The position numbers and the translations under genes are program-made. This document shows, in pieces, positions 50,293 to 62,540 of a DNA stretch of 64,000 bases. How positions within the stretch are numbered: position 1 is the stretch's first letter; each line of letters opens with the position of its first letter. Source of the stretch: Beaufortia kweichowensis (Eukaryota > Chordata > Actinopteri > Cypriniformes > Gastromyzontidae); assembly GCA_019155185.1 (NCBI GenBank), contig CM032817.1, positions 7,212,034 through 7,276,033 on the forward strand, read 5' to 3'. The notes under the pieces are model-generated. The model ran no database searches, was not told the DNA's origin, and worked only from the letters and a program-made list of their open reading frames with translations.

Positions 50293-53200
50293 TCAAGCCA
50301 GTGGAAGTTCATGAAATGCTGGATAGCGCCCAGTCACATAGTGGTAAATCTGTATTAACAAAAAGACAAAGAAATGTTTCTTTAAAAACCAGCAGATAAA
50401 GTTTTATCAAAAACAATTAACCTGATAACTGTCACTGCACATATTGAGCATGCACATGAAAATCTGAACTAAAATCATTTACATTTCAGGTATTTTTTAA
50501 TATCTTTTTGTAATTTTTCAAAAATATTTTTTAAATCATTTTTCATGTTAATGTTATACTATCTTAAGCACTGTTTCCAACCAAAATGGCCAGTAATGAT
50601 CAAATTATCACAGCTGAAGTCAGTGTAGACCAGCTTTGAGAATGTAAAACACATCGTTGCTTCAATTACCTGCCGCTCAATGTCAGCCAGCAGGCTACTT
50701 GCTCCCAGTCGGAAAAGGTGAGGATTCAGCCAATCGTCGCCCAGCTCCTCTTTCATCAGGGTAAGCCAGACCACAGACTCCTGCGCCGTACGTATGCCGC
50801 CCGCCGGCTTGAATCCCACCTGAGGTGATGAGACAACAAACACCAGTTTAACAGCTTGCTGAAAGAAATGGATGATTTATGTAACGGATGCTGATTTACT
50901 AGTACAATGGGTCATTTACAGTACCTTATGGCCTGTTTTCAGGTAGTACTCACGGATGGCCCGCACCATTACTACAGCAACAGGATAAGTGGCGTTGACG
51001 GATTCCTTGCCGGTTGAGGTTTTGATGAAATCAGATCCTGGTGGTTGGAAAGCAGATTATGGACTTTGCAGTTTGTTCTGGCCAAAAAACCACCCACTTA
51101 GGAAAAGACTATTTGAATGACACGTAAAATGACCAATCAAGGTAAATAATGTAAACGTGACATCAGATTAGAAATGGTGATTTTAAACAAGTTTTTGTCT
51201 ATTTTGTGTGCACTATGCAACAGATTTTGTATTAGTGGCTTTGTTCTGCCAGAAATTCAAAGTGATCTTAGTTTCTAATCACATTAGAAACTTTGCAGTC
51301 ATTTAATAACTTTTGTTTTGTTCAGGTCGTCAGGTCAAAGTTCCCTCGAAAGAGCTCTGAAAATGGAAAGTCGTGAACATTTTTAGCACCTCGATTCAAA
51401 AACGTCTGAAAAGTGTCCGATTTTGCGCCCAGACAGGACATTAGTCGTGAGGCCTGCAGAGGCCAGACAAGAACATATGGTCCCGTCGACAGCGCACAGA
51501 GGGTGTGCATTCGTTCATCAATAAGACCTTTCATTCCTTTCTTCCTCTCCTTCATAGCCAATTACGGTTTATCAGCGTTCCGATAAAAATAGAAGATAAA
51601 ATGACGCTTCTAATGGATGAACCACAAACTGCGGGCCGGTTCTAACCCCCAACAGCCCAGTCCCGCCCGCCTCTCAAGTCAAATGACTGTTCATTACCGT
51701 ACGGAGCAAGATGAACATTTTCCAGTTCATTAAAGATACGTTCTATGTGTTTTTCCGTTCTTTTATCCACCCCCCACCCTCGGATGCACTTGCACTCTAT
51801 CGCTCACCCTCTTCCTCAAAACGACATAATCCTCCAGATTCGTTCTGGGGAGTCTTAATTACACGATAATGGATAACGGTTATTAAACGCGGGCGACAGT
51901 AATGAAGCTCTATTCATTTGCGCCGGAGCGGGGGACACTGCCGGAGCGCGTGGGAGTAAAATAGCTCCGGCGTCGCAGATTAATAGGTGAAATTATCATT
52001 CAATTTCAGAAACCTCATACGCAATTCATAGGAACAAGGGGAGATTAAGGAATGAGCACGCCGACAAAAGCAATGCATTTTAATAACGATCCCTATCAGA
52101 GCTGCTGACAATTGGGTACAGTAATCGGCTTAATGTGCGGTGGCTATTTAAGCATACAGTCGCTGGCCTGATGTGTGCGAGTGTGTGTATGTGTGTGCGA
52201 TCGGCCATCTGGAGCGTTAGGATGATCGGTAGCGCCACGCTGAGGCCAAAAGATGAAACTGCACTTTGCCATTTAATGCTTGAAGAACATACAGCATAGA
52301 TACGAGTATGTTTTTTGTATGTATGTAAAACAGAATCAACTTGCTATACATACGATTTCTAAAACATAGAAAGTTGTCCTCGCTGCACTTACTTAGTGGG
52401 GGCACATTGAAAATCGGGTTTATTACCACTTCATTGGCTGAGATCTATGGTCACGTTCCTCACCTGCCATCATGGACACCAGACTGGCTTTGTAGACATT
52501 TGTGAAGGTTCCCAGTTCTCCCACTGCCAGGATGGTCTTCATGTGTGCATCCCCACAGGCCTCTCTGAACTGCTTTATTTCATCATAGAGGGCTACAGAG
52601 AGAAAAAACTAGTCTAGTTATAGGTTATCCTGGGTCAATTTATTAAAGTATATTCTGAGGAAGCATGCACTAAATTTATACTTTTCCTATTATTTTTATC
52701 ATTTTGTATATTGTTGGGCCTATGTGGTTTTTTAAATAATAAATAAACCTGATGCAAACTGTATCTACACACCTGCCCACTGTCCGGTGAGTGCCAATGT
52801 CCGATTGATTACGATGTCAATCTCCGTAGCTCCATCTTCCACAGCCATACGAACCTCATCCAGGCGGGTCTTTAATGGTGTCTGTCCAGCGGGGAAACCA
52901 GTGGCCACTAGCAAACAGAAAAGAGATAATGCAGTTGCATCTCTGTAGTAAAAACCTCTTGGAACAAAGTGTGGTTCGGATGTTAAATTTCCAATGTCTT
53001 ACCTGATGCAACAGGAAGACTAGAGTTGGCCGCTTTTAAAGATTTCACAGCATTTGCCACCCGTGATGGGTAAACGCAAATGGCAGCAGTGGTGATACCT
53101 AGGAGTATTCAGACACACAAAGCGAGTAATATATATTTTTATTTTGCTAGTCAGAAATTTATACTGAAGAAACAGACTTCTGTAAATGGAGCTTTTCCTC

Positions 53201-54417
53201 CCTCTTGTGGGCAGATATATATCTACACATTTATGATTTCATTGTGTTTATCTATCAATAACAACAATATTTTCATTTATCTGATTAAATCACAAATATA
53301 ATGCATCATTATTGCTGAAAAAGGTCTATAAAAATCAAATCGTAATATATTGCTCAATAAACAAATATGAGGAAAATTTGTATATGCACAATTCCCCACT
53401 TACCTGAAAAGCCAAACATATTTTATACATCCAAAAAAAGTTACTTATTGTTATATATTTAGTATTTAAGTTTACTTAGTCTTCATTTGCATGTGTCCAA
53501 GTGTTTCCTTTATATTGAAAGACACTGATTAAACAACAAACCTTTATCATGCATGTCCATGCCCTTTAGCAGGTCGTGACGAATCGGCTGTGTGGCCTTC
53601 ATACAGAGGCGATGGACATTAGATGGTGTGTCATCTCCAGCAAGGGTGGTCAGATCAATGCATGTGACAGCCTTTAACAGCCACGCTGCCTACAGCAATG
53701 GATGAAAGGGTATTTGAAAATGTGGTTAACAGATTACACAGAACTTAAAATGCAAACAGCAAAACAATTTATTCAAGACATGTTTGTATAGCCTTATTAA
53801 CAATATCAAGTGGCACAAAACAAATCGATTATTACCTGCCATTGTTTTTTGGCAACTTTACGCCCCTGTATCTGCTGGGCTCTCTTAAGAACAGCCTGGG
53901 TGTTGACATGCACCTTTGACACCCATTCCAGATCTAAAACCAGACAATAATTTATGAGTGGGATTTATTTTGTTCTGTTTTCTTCTTCCCCTCTGTTTAA
54001 TGAGAGTCACATGAAACTCCCCCATGTGATGTTTATTAAGGATCCATCATCCAACATTGTCAATTGCATTTTAAACAAAAAGCACATTCAAAACATGATT
54101 TAAGATTTCCTACTACATCTACACAGACCATATGAAAGTTGATTTAGTAAGTTCACAACTGGTCAGATTGAGTTATACATTAACCAATACATGTGCAATG
54201 TTAGACCTATCCAAAAGTCCAAGCTATCTGTAGTTCATTGTTATTTTGCAGAAGCCTTTATTTTTCTCCTTAAAATCAAATATTCATAATAACTCGTGCA
54301 CGTAGCTGCATTAATCAATGTAAACGCGCTATTTATATAGGGTTTAACGTAACATTACGTAAAATTAATGCAATTAAAGCACTTACCAAGCGGCATTCCC
54401 GGATTCCTAGCTGACAT
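50293..54417 (-). CDS. dera: Deoxyribose-phosphate aldolase
   Basis: Nine coding exons on the minus strand: 54387-54417, 53836-53933, 53542-53689, 53003-53098, 52773-52907, 52464-52592, 50925-51037, 50670-50819 and 50293-50349. All junctions are GT-AG, phases agree, and the total is 318 aa, equal to the human protein. The enzyme cleaves 2-deoxyribose-5-phosphate to glyceraldehyde-3-phosphate and acetaldehyde in the cytosol (deoxynucleoside catabolism). Active-site residues are visible: Schiff-base Lys218 in DFIKTSTGK, Lys254 in GFKPAGGIR, and the acidic EIDIVINR strand. The start is chosen at MSARNPGMPL, and exon 2 continues DLEWVSKVHVN. The C-terminus is YHYVTGRYPAFHELPLA. An intron of 1.4 kb (51038-52463) contains enhancer-like sequence. 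Upstream on the same strand lies helb. Confidence 0.97.
51820..52160. promoter_or_regulatory. Enhancer-like block inside dera intron
   Basis: A balanced sequence within the longest dera intron. It has TCTTAATTACACGATAATGG at 51853, a 9-bp inverted repeat (CGCCGGAGC at 51921, GCTCCGGCG at 51964), and ATTA cores through to 52130. It is much less AT-rich than the other dera introns. Inferred regulatory DNA; the likely target is a neighbour such as lmo3, because dera itself is a housekeeping gene. Confidence 0.35.
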
Positions 54418-55462
54418 GACGAAATACGGATGAATTCATACAATGAATTGAGATTTTGATCAGAACCAGCTCGCACATTGACAGCTTTCACACTATTACG
54501 GTGTCTTCCGGGATAACTCCCCGCTACGTTCTTTCAGCCAATCATTTCACAGCGTCGCGGGGCGTGCGTGATGACGCAAGTATTTATCAGGTGGCGTACT
54601 ATGACTTCGTGCGGAGCTGCGCAGACAGCTTTCACACGTTTTTATTCTTTAATGTAAATGTATGTAAAATAATGCCATGGAAAAACAAAACTATTCTATT
54701 ACAAATCCCAAAACTAAAATATAATCAAATTGCACTTCTCATTATTTTGGGGACCACTTTTAGAACCTATTCTGTCATTTTAATTTCTGATTTTAGCTGA
54801 CACACTATAAAATAGTATAAGTATGATAAAATGCAAGAGACATGAGTATTATATTCAATAAAACAAAACACATACACTATAAAATCACGTAATAACTTTA
54901 AAATAAACTTTTACTATATTTTAAATGGTTCATTGCTGTTCATCAGGTTTGTGGAACTAACTTGCTGTGGGAATTAACATGAGGGAGTATTAAACCAATT
55001 TAACTTGATTTATAAACAAATTTACTTGAATGACATTGTAAAATGCCACCTTAAACATTTTAGCTTTTATTTTCATTTATAAAATTAATGTAGACTCCAC
55101 CATAAATAACAGCACTTATAGTGGAATAGCAGGTTTAGACTTTATATTGCTTAGACAGAGCAGTACATAATATTTTATAGCATTCTTTGTCTTACAATTG
55201 TTATTGCAATTGTAATTGTCAGGTGCAAACATAATAGAAATAATGTTAAGCCAAGATGGATGCAGAACATTGGTTGCAGAACACCACATTTTTAAAAACG
55301 TTACAAAATCTATAAAAAAATTTACAAACATGTTGTTATTTCATAATTCATATAATGCATAATTAAACGCATGCATGTTTATTTGAAACCCCATATCATC
55401 TGTTTAAATGTAGTTGTGCATTATGGTTCTTTCCAACTTTGGTGTACCTGGCATAACCAAGC
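54418..55462. other. Intergenic gap between dera start and helb end
   Basis: Contains the dera promoter side (54418-54620, moderately GC-rich with GCGTCGCGGGGCGTGCGTGA near 54552) and the helb 3' UTR side. The middle (54640-55100) is AT-rich with nothing recognised. This gap is where two blocks separated in the human genome meet. Confidence 0.6.
55378..55383 (-). terminator. helb: Polyadenylation signal of helb
   Basis: AATAAA on the minus strand, about 80 bases downstream of the helb stop codon. Confidence 0.5.
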
Positions 55463-58400
55463 CTAGGACTGTTCCCTTTGAGAGGAGCTGTCTTGGAAGA
55501 GCTGTCTGCCGTGGGATTTAGGATTGGGATTTGAGATGGAGAGAAGCTTCATCCTTGTGCTGCCTAACGGAGACTCTTCTGAAGTGGTTTGCTGAAGCAA
55601 GAGATTATAGTATGTTAGTCGTTCGTAAGCCTACAGACAGTATGAGCTGTATTAGTGTGAGTGTTACCTTTGTTAATTTTCTCGGTGTGGTGCAGTCATC
55701 GTCTAGCCCCAGTCGTTTAGACGGGGTGCTGCTTTTATCCAGGAAAGAGCTATTCGCTTCTGACAGCGCTGCATCTCCAGAATCAATGCAAGACTGAGTG
55801 ACAAGGCTGCACAATCGCGTCTTACGAGGGATGATTCTTTTCTCGATGGCACTTTGTATATCGGCCTCTCTTCCCACCACATACACACGCTTCTGACCCC
55901 GCGTCACAGCCGTGTAAACGTGCTGCCAGTTCTGACCTCTGCTATCTCCCAGCACGTACACAATAGTTTCTGCCTCTGAGCCCTTAAAGGAAGTTCAGTA
56001 TTTAATTTAACATCCTCATATGGGCTGAAAGATGTTTGCTCACCCACCACAGAGGATTAAAACAAAGCAAAGAGTTAAATGTGTATGTATGAACCCAATA
56101 CCTGAAAGGTGTGAATGGTTCTTGCCCAGGCGTGTCGCAGTTTACACTCTCTCTGTAGCTCTTTGAAGCTAGCCTTCACCACCCGCCCGTCTTCATCATC
56201 TATTGTAAGGTACCGAATCTTTCTGGGCATCTTTTCCACAACCATACCCATCTTGGTCTCGGTCTCAGTCTCTGTCTGAATGGTGTAAAATAGCAAAATT
56301 CTTATAATTCAATAATTCTATTTCTTCATTTTTTATTAATTTTGAAGAGGTAATTTTATTTGTAAATGACAATTAATTTGTGGAATTAATTTAATATAGT
56401 ACTATACTCAAATTACATTCATTACAATCTAAACTTGGTATTTTGATATTTTGATTTACACTGTTACAATAATGACTGTTACAAATTAGAAAAATAATAC
56501 TTTTGTAGAATTTTTGAATTATCAACAACAATAATAATAATAATAAAACAATAATTATAAGTACAGAAGCTCCAGTACCTCTTTAATGAAGAAAATTTCT
56601 CCATTGCACAGTCGTTCTTTATTGCATTTAGGCTGCTCCTTTTTCTGGGATTCAGAAATATCACAGAAAGATCCAGAAGCAACGCAGGAAGCATCAAGAG
56701 TACGATGTGAATTTCGAGCTTCATAATGAGAAGCTCCGGCAGTATCAAGCATAGTCTGGTTTGGTATAGATTCATTATCTTTGTCTGAGACATAGCCATT
56801 CTTCGTGCAGCAAACTTTATCACCTTTCTGAAAGTCTATTTTATTTTTGTGAGTCCTAAATTTAAAAGACACATTGAAATCACATTAAAGCTCATATACT
56901 TCTTGTGAAAGTAGCAAAAACCTATTAATAGAATTAAAGTGTTTGTTCTATCCAGCTGTTGTTGTCCATTTACTCACTTTGTAATGTGGCCAGAATACTT
57001 TCCACAGCAAAGCTCATTGATCAAATCGCAGTCCTTTCTGTAAGCAAAAAACAAGATCAAGATCAGATTGATATCAAAATCAGAATTTACATAATGGTGG
57101 GCATGTTAAAATAGACTTAATAAACAAAATCTAGTGCGTGCAAAGAATAAAATGCAGTGACTACAACAAAACGCTGCCAATAATAAAAGTTAAAATTGAT
57201 TTCAGTACACTGTGCTGGCTTGCTTATAGTTTTGGTTATCATACTGTTTTGTAATGGTCTTCAAATAAGGTCTTACCTCCGGAAAGCCACAAACTGCGAC
57301 GTTCTGTCATGTCTGAGACCAGGACCATTCTCAAGTAAGAATATAATAGCGTTTTGGAGGCCTAAGCAACAGAATAAATTATTCAGACCAAATAAATATA
57401 TTTCAGTCTTTCTTACAAACATGTCATGCTATCTGGCCAGTTTATGGGTGGTGAATCAAAAATATTAGCCAATTAGTTAAAGGAACTAGGCTGAAACAAT
57501 ATATTCCCTTGTCTAATCTTTTTGGTTTTATATCCTGAAAAGTATTTTGACCTGATATGAACAGTCTCACTCATACAGCAGGGTCACCAAATCTGACAAG
57601 GCAGCATAACAGGTTACTGTTTCTCTCCTCTCCAACAAAATGCCTTGAATGGTTTTCATGATAACAGAGATGGTAAGTAGATGTGATTAAAAGAGAAAAA
57701 TAAAAGGCTCAGAGATGAAATCCCTTAACAACATTCAGTGATGCCTGCACACGTGGATAAGACACCTTCAGAACTTAGCTTACACCATCTGTGTCTTTAA
57801 ACCACTTAAAAAATTTACATAATGAATTGTAAAGGCCACTTACCCAAATTATAATTTTCCTCAGAGATCTGAACAAAAATGAAGCTTTTATCAGAAGAAA
57901 TTGTGGAGGGTCTCGTCATGTCTATGGTGGCATCAAACTCCAGTGGCCTATAACGTTTCGTTTTACCCATCTCTGAAATTCTTTAGATTTATAGAAAGAA
58001 CAAATGTGAATACAATTTCATCAGTGCTGGGCTACAAACAGAGTTTACGTTTGGTAATATTTCACATCCAACTAACACAAAACAATCTGTAATCATATGA
58101 GTATCATTGGTGACCCAAAACTATGAAGTTATATACACAACTTTAAAATATTGAATGTTTTTGGAGGAATAAACAGTTATCTGCTCACAGTCCAGCATTT
58201 CTTACGATCAGCTCAGACTCTGCGCGATGGTTCGTCCGCATCTCAATGGCCCATTGGACCTTCCTGAGACCTTCAAACAGATCATATAGTGTGTTTCCAG
58301 GATCAATGCTGGGCAACTGCCTCACATCTCCTGCAATCACAAAAACGTACTAAGAAAAGAACTGAACATTTGTTAATACATATGTTTGATAAGAATTACT

Positions 58401-61400
58401 ATAAATATGAAAACAAGACGTGTTTACCCAAAAGGATGAACTTCTGGAGTTGTGCATGTTTGGTAAGCATGCTGAGAAGGGAGTGAAGGATCTGAACAGA
58501 CACCAGACTGCCCTCATCCACCACTAGCACTCGCACCTTTGAGAACTTCCAGTTTTCGGGTTGCCCGGACGGATCTTTTTTGGCACACATGTAACTCCAT
58601 AAAACCTGATAATAAAAGAACAAGCCACAAAACATTACCATCACACTATTCGTGGCCTTCATTATTCTGTGGTCTCTTTCTTTGCACAAGGTAAATTTCT
58701 ACTAAATTTCTATCAAATATTGAAATATACATCTGTTATCCATTACACAGCATTGCTATAAAACTATGATTATAATATATTATTACCTGGTGCATGGTGT
58801 AAGCCCTGAAACTGGTTCTCTTAGTAAGAAGTGAAGCAGCTCTCCCTGTAGGTGCTGTGAGGAGAACTTCCATGGGCGTTTTGTCATCGCTCTCCTCCTT
58901 CTTCTCTTGTTCCTCCGCAGATGGGTCTGACATCAGCCCGTCACTAGACCCCTGAGAGTCATTCTGAAAAACCTCACAGGCCTTCAACACCTCTTCCCTG
59001 TCGCATGTCTGCTGATGCATGGCCGCCTTGAAGACCAAACTGACCACCGTGGTCTTTCCACAACCCCCCTTTCCGCTGATCACCGTCACTGGGTTGTCGC
59101 ACATCATTTCAGCCGCTCGCACCTGATCGGGGTCCAAATCTGCAGTAGCCTGATCAGGATCCCACGAGTCTGAATCAGAGTCCGATACACATGGTGACAT
59201 CTCATTTTGGTCTATGTTAAATGAACCAGGCTGGACATCACCAAGATCTACCTGCTCAGAACAAGGAGACTGATCTAAGACAACGACACCAGAGTTTGCA
59301 TCATGTTTTTCAGAAGCTTTGCCCTTCAGTCTCTCCCGATGAGCCCTGTGAAGAACCTTTTTGACATCCAGCTGGATTCTCCAGGGTTCTCCTTCCACCA
59401 GGGACATCAAGCATTCGGCGATGCCATTCTCGTAGCTGAAGAGGTTTCGAAGTGCCACCTTCTTATTCTCCCTCTTCAGCACACCCTGCTCCTCGAGGAA
59501 ATGCCTAGCTTCCCAGGCACGCTCATACCCCATCCTTTCCTCCAGTTTGTCCTGTTGAATATACGTGCTGCCCGTGGCACTGCAGTAGCTCTTTATTTCC
59601 GCGTACAACAGCAAGGCATTCTGCTGCAGCTCTGGGATTGTGTTGAATAGATTACAGAGCTGAAAGGCCTCCACTTTTGCTTCACATCTGATGAGATGTA
59701 ATTCTTTGAACATGATCTGTTGAAAAAAAAAAAGGTGTGATGAAGGAAATCAAATAGTGATTGATGTTAGCTATATCCAGTAATGCACACTAGGTAGTGC
59801 ACACTAGAAGATATCTTACATAGTTAAAGCCCAGCTTCCAAACATCAGTCTTTATAATCTCCTCCAGTTTGGCCAGTACACTGCTATTATTCTGCTGCTG
59901 TTGAGTTGAATTTTCTTCCTCTGGAGTTTCCGTTTTTTTTTGTATTATTACTTTGTTCATTATTGCCATAAACTGGCCTGGCAGCAACGTTGGCAAGTAC
60001 TTCATGATTCCAGGATACATGCTGGCAATTCTCACATGTGTCCCAGCAACTGTGTTTAGAGATTTGCAAGAAGTCAGTGATTAGTTGTGGATCTTTGTTT
60101 TATACCAGAATATTTCATTTTAATTTCAATGTAAAAGGTAAATAATGAGTAAAAGGTTTGATGTGTTTAGTCAAATGTGTCCAAAAGTCGTGTAGGTGGA
60201 CCAACCTGAACGCTTGACATATGACTTAAGCTCTTCAGCTACGGCTTTATGCTCTGGTTTCGACTCCTCGAAATCCTGCAGGGCGTCCATCACATTAACA
60301 GGCTCCACATGTCTGTTTTCAGGCAACCACTCCATAAACATGGTAACAAAGTTAGCTTGGACCCCACAAGCTTTAAGAAAGAGAGACACAATGGATCGTC
60401 CCTCTGATCTCAGATCAGTGCGGAGGCTGTATGACGGGTAACCTTTGAGAAAAAGCTTGCGCTGGCCTTGCCGAACTGTACAGGAAATTGACCACCAGGG
60501 ATCACGTAAGGGGAAACGACCTTCAATCCGGTATTTATTTTCACCAACCTGAAAATCCACTGCAAATAACGACAAACAAGATCACAAATTACAGGGTATG
60601 GATCGTGTCCAAATGAGCATGGTTATTTGGTTACATAAACATAGTTTGTTTTTTGTAAAAGTGTAAACAATAATACTTCACCTAAAATGTAAACGGAGCA
60701 CTTGCTTAATGATGTAAACTACTAACTTCTGTTTAACAAACAATACCAATCCCAATGGTTTACATTACAAATAACTATTATTAACTATTATCAGCTGTTC
60801 ATCAACTTAAACCATTACAAAATGACTGTATCTAATGTGTTTTGGGTCTAATTCCAGTAGGATTTAATTATGTTATACTGGTTATCTGACAGATAACGTC
60901 CCACCAGTAGAACCCACACATTACCATTAGAGACCCACCGAGACATTTCCATTAAAGTTTCCATTAAAACCAATACGAAACTCATTGTAACCATTAAATT
61001 CATTAGAATGCCAGAATATCAACTAATGACAACATTTTTTGTGTTTTTAATTATGTTTTCAAGCTGCCATTGCTGTTGTTATATTAGTGATATTAGTTAT
61101 TAAATTAGCTTTTATATTTCCCTGCTTGTCATTCTGTTTATTCTGTTGTACAGCTGCTTTGAAACAGTGCTACATTGTTAAAGCGCTATACAAATAAACT
61201 TGAACTTGTTGCAGAATGCATTTGTATATGGCAAGGTGTTTACAAAACTAACTACACAACTAAAGACAACATCATGTTACCTTCTTTCGACGGCGGAACA
61301 GAGAAATCAAACATTTGTCCTCCAGATGACACAGAGTTCATTTCTCTCATGTCCAGAAACTCGGGCTGTCTTTCCTCTTCTTCATCGCTGTCTGTTTGAT

Positions 61401-61485
61401 CTTCTTGGATTGGCGGAACGTCGTCTCGTCTCAAAATATATCCTGATATGACTTTAACGGCAGCGGGAAATCTATGCTGCGGCAT
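55463..61485 (-). CDS. helb: DNA helicase B
   Basis: Thirteen coding exons on the minus strand: 61281-61485, 60206-60559, 59820-60049, 58787-59716, 58428-58605, 58189-58330, 57844-57980, 57277-57361, 56978-57037, 56579-56855, 56102-56275, 55668-55982, 55463-55591. They give 1071 aa (human 1087). HELB is a superfamily 1B 5'-3' helicase that binds RPA, aids recovery from replication stress and limits DNA end resection. The acidic N-terminus is followed by the helicase core: Walker A GKGGCGKTT (Lys484), an acidic insert that in mammals binds RPA, Walker B VVDEGS (603-606), GDVRQLPS, TNHRAES, ERLCNGEIFFI, HAWARTIHTFQGSE and YTAVTRG. The tail is serine-rich. Exon 6 end is set at 58189 because the other donor (58206) breaks the frame. 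Confidence 0.96.
60831..60990 (+). repeat. Dispersed repeat in helb intron 1
   Basis: Contains AATGTGTTTTGGGTCTAATT, ACGTCCCACCAGTAGAACCC and CACATTACCATTAGAGACC. It matches the reverse complement of 33001-33141. Confidence 0.65.
61130..61210 (+). repeat. Teleost repeat 3' tail
   Basis: GTTGTACAGCTGCTTTGAAA and GCGCTATACAAATAAACTTG form the recurring 3' end of a very common fish interspersed repeat. The body is truncated or decayed. It lies inside helb intron 1. Confidence 0.7.
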
Positions 61486-62180
61486 GATGGATTTACCTGA
61501 TGGATTCCGTTTAAAGATCGTTTGTTTACTACAGATTCTTCTCAGTTCGCGGTAAAAGTATCAGATCGAGTTACTGTAACACATGGCAAGACATGACATG
61601 ATCATGACACAATAAAAGTCCATTTGCTGTAAGTGTAAACTGGGCAATTCGTCTGATCTCAGTTCAGCGCCAAAGCTATATGACAAATAGCTTTCGAGAG
61701 AAATTAAAACCTAATGCTAAAATCTACAATATACGTCATTGTAGGAAACACACTGTATGAAAATAAAACAAATGTATGATTTATTAACACAAATAAGTAT
61801 CATTAGATTTAATAATGATTAAATCAATAATTTAATAACTGCTATATTAAACGTAAAAATTAATAATTATTATATTACTTTACTAATAATAAAATAATAA
61901 CGACCACAAATGTTTTTTTATTTGTCATATAGTAATAATTATTGTAATGATAATTTATTGTAAATGTGTAAATTTAATGTACAATGCAAATGTAGCGGCA
62001 GGTTTAGACATTTACCTTCACGTCAATCTCATCCCCAGAAGATCAGACTGTTTTCATCCTCTGTTTTTAATAAATTAGAGGAAACCTTTCGTTAACATGC
62101 ACTCATGGTTGTTAAAAGTGCGGGAAAACTGCGTTATTACTTCAATGTTTGGTTTCGGTTTTCCTTCCTATTTGGCGGTT
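61486..62180 (-). promoter_or_regulatory. helb: helb 5' region with E2F-like sites
   Basis: Minus-strand sequence before the helb ATG. A possible non-coding exon ends at 62016 (GTGAAG then GTAAAT) and an acceptor-like CCATCAG sits at 61497, 12 bases before the ATG. E2F-type words lie at 62120-62127 (GCGGGAAA) and 62171-62178 (TTTGGCGG). AT-rich DNA fills 61700-61990. Promoter position is inferred. Confidence 0.4.
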
Positions 62181-62289
62181 TTCATTAACGATTAGTCACT
62201 CAGATCATTCCAAAATAAAAGCGACCTTTATTTTTCTTCTCAAAACATAATTTAGCATATTGAAATTAACAGACACACACATCTCAAAA

Positions 62290-62540
62290 ATGTGTCAATG
62301 CTTTTATTTAAAAATACACAATGTATACAAATATTACATACTTACTGTTCCCTTTATCTGTTTATTTAAAATGAAGACAAAAATAAATTAAATTAGATCA
62401 AACATTTTGTTTTCTTATAGTAGCTGGATTTTATCAATATGGAGAGCTTCACTGTAGTGTGGGAATGTCTAGTGATAAGACTTAATAAAATCCCCCAAAG
62501 TTCATTTTAATGAAAAAATCAGACCTATTTATTATCTGTA
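62290..62540 (-). other. irak3: irak3 3' untranslated region
   Basis: Minus-strand sequence after the irak3 stop at 62541-62543. AATAAA signals (minus strand) lie at 62528-62533 and 62303-62308. The first is only 8 bases past the stop, so the second is more likely to be used. Confidence 0.4.

Noticed and set aside
57980..58206. helb exon 6 ending at the strong-looking donor 58206
   Set aside because: It gives an immediate stop in exon 7, while the donor at 58189 keeps the frame and the family alignment.
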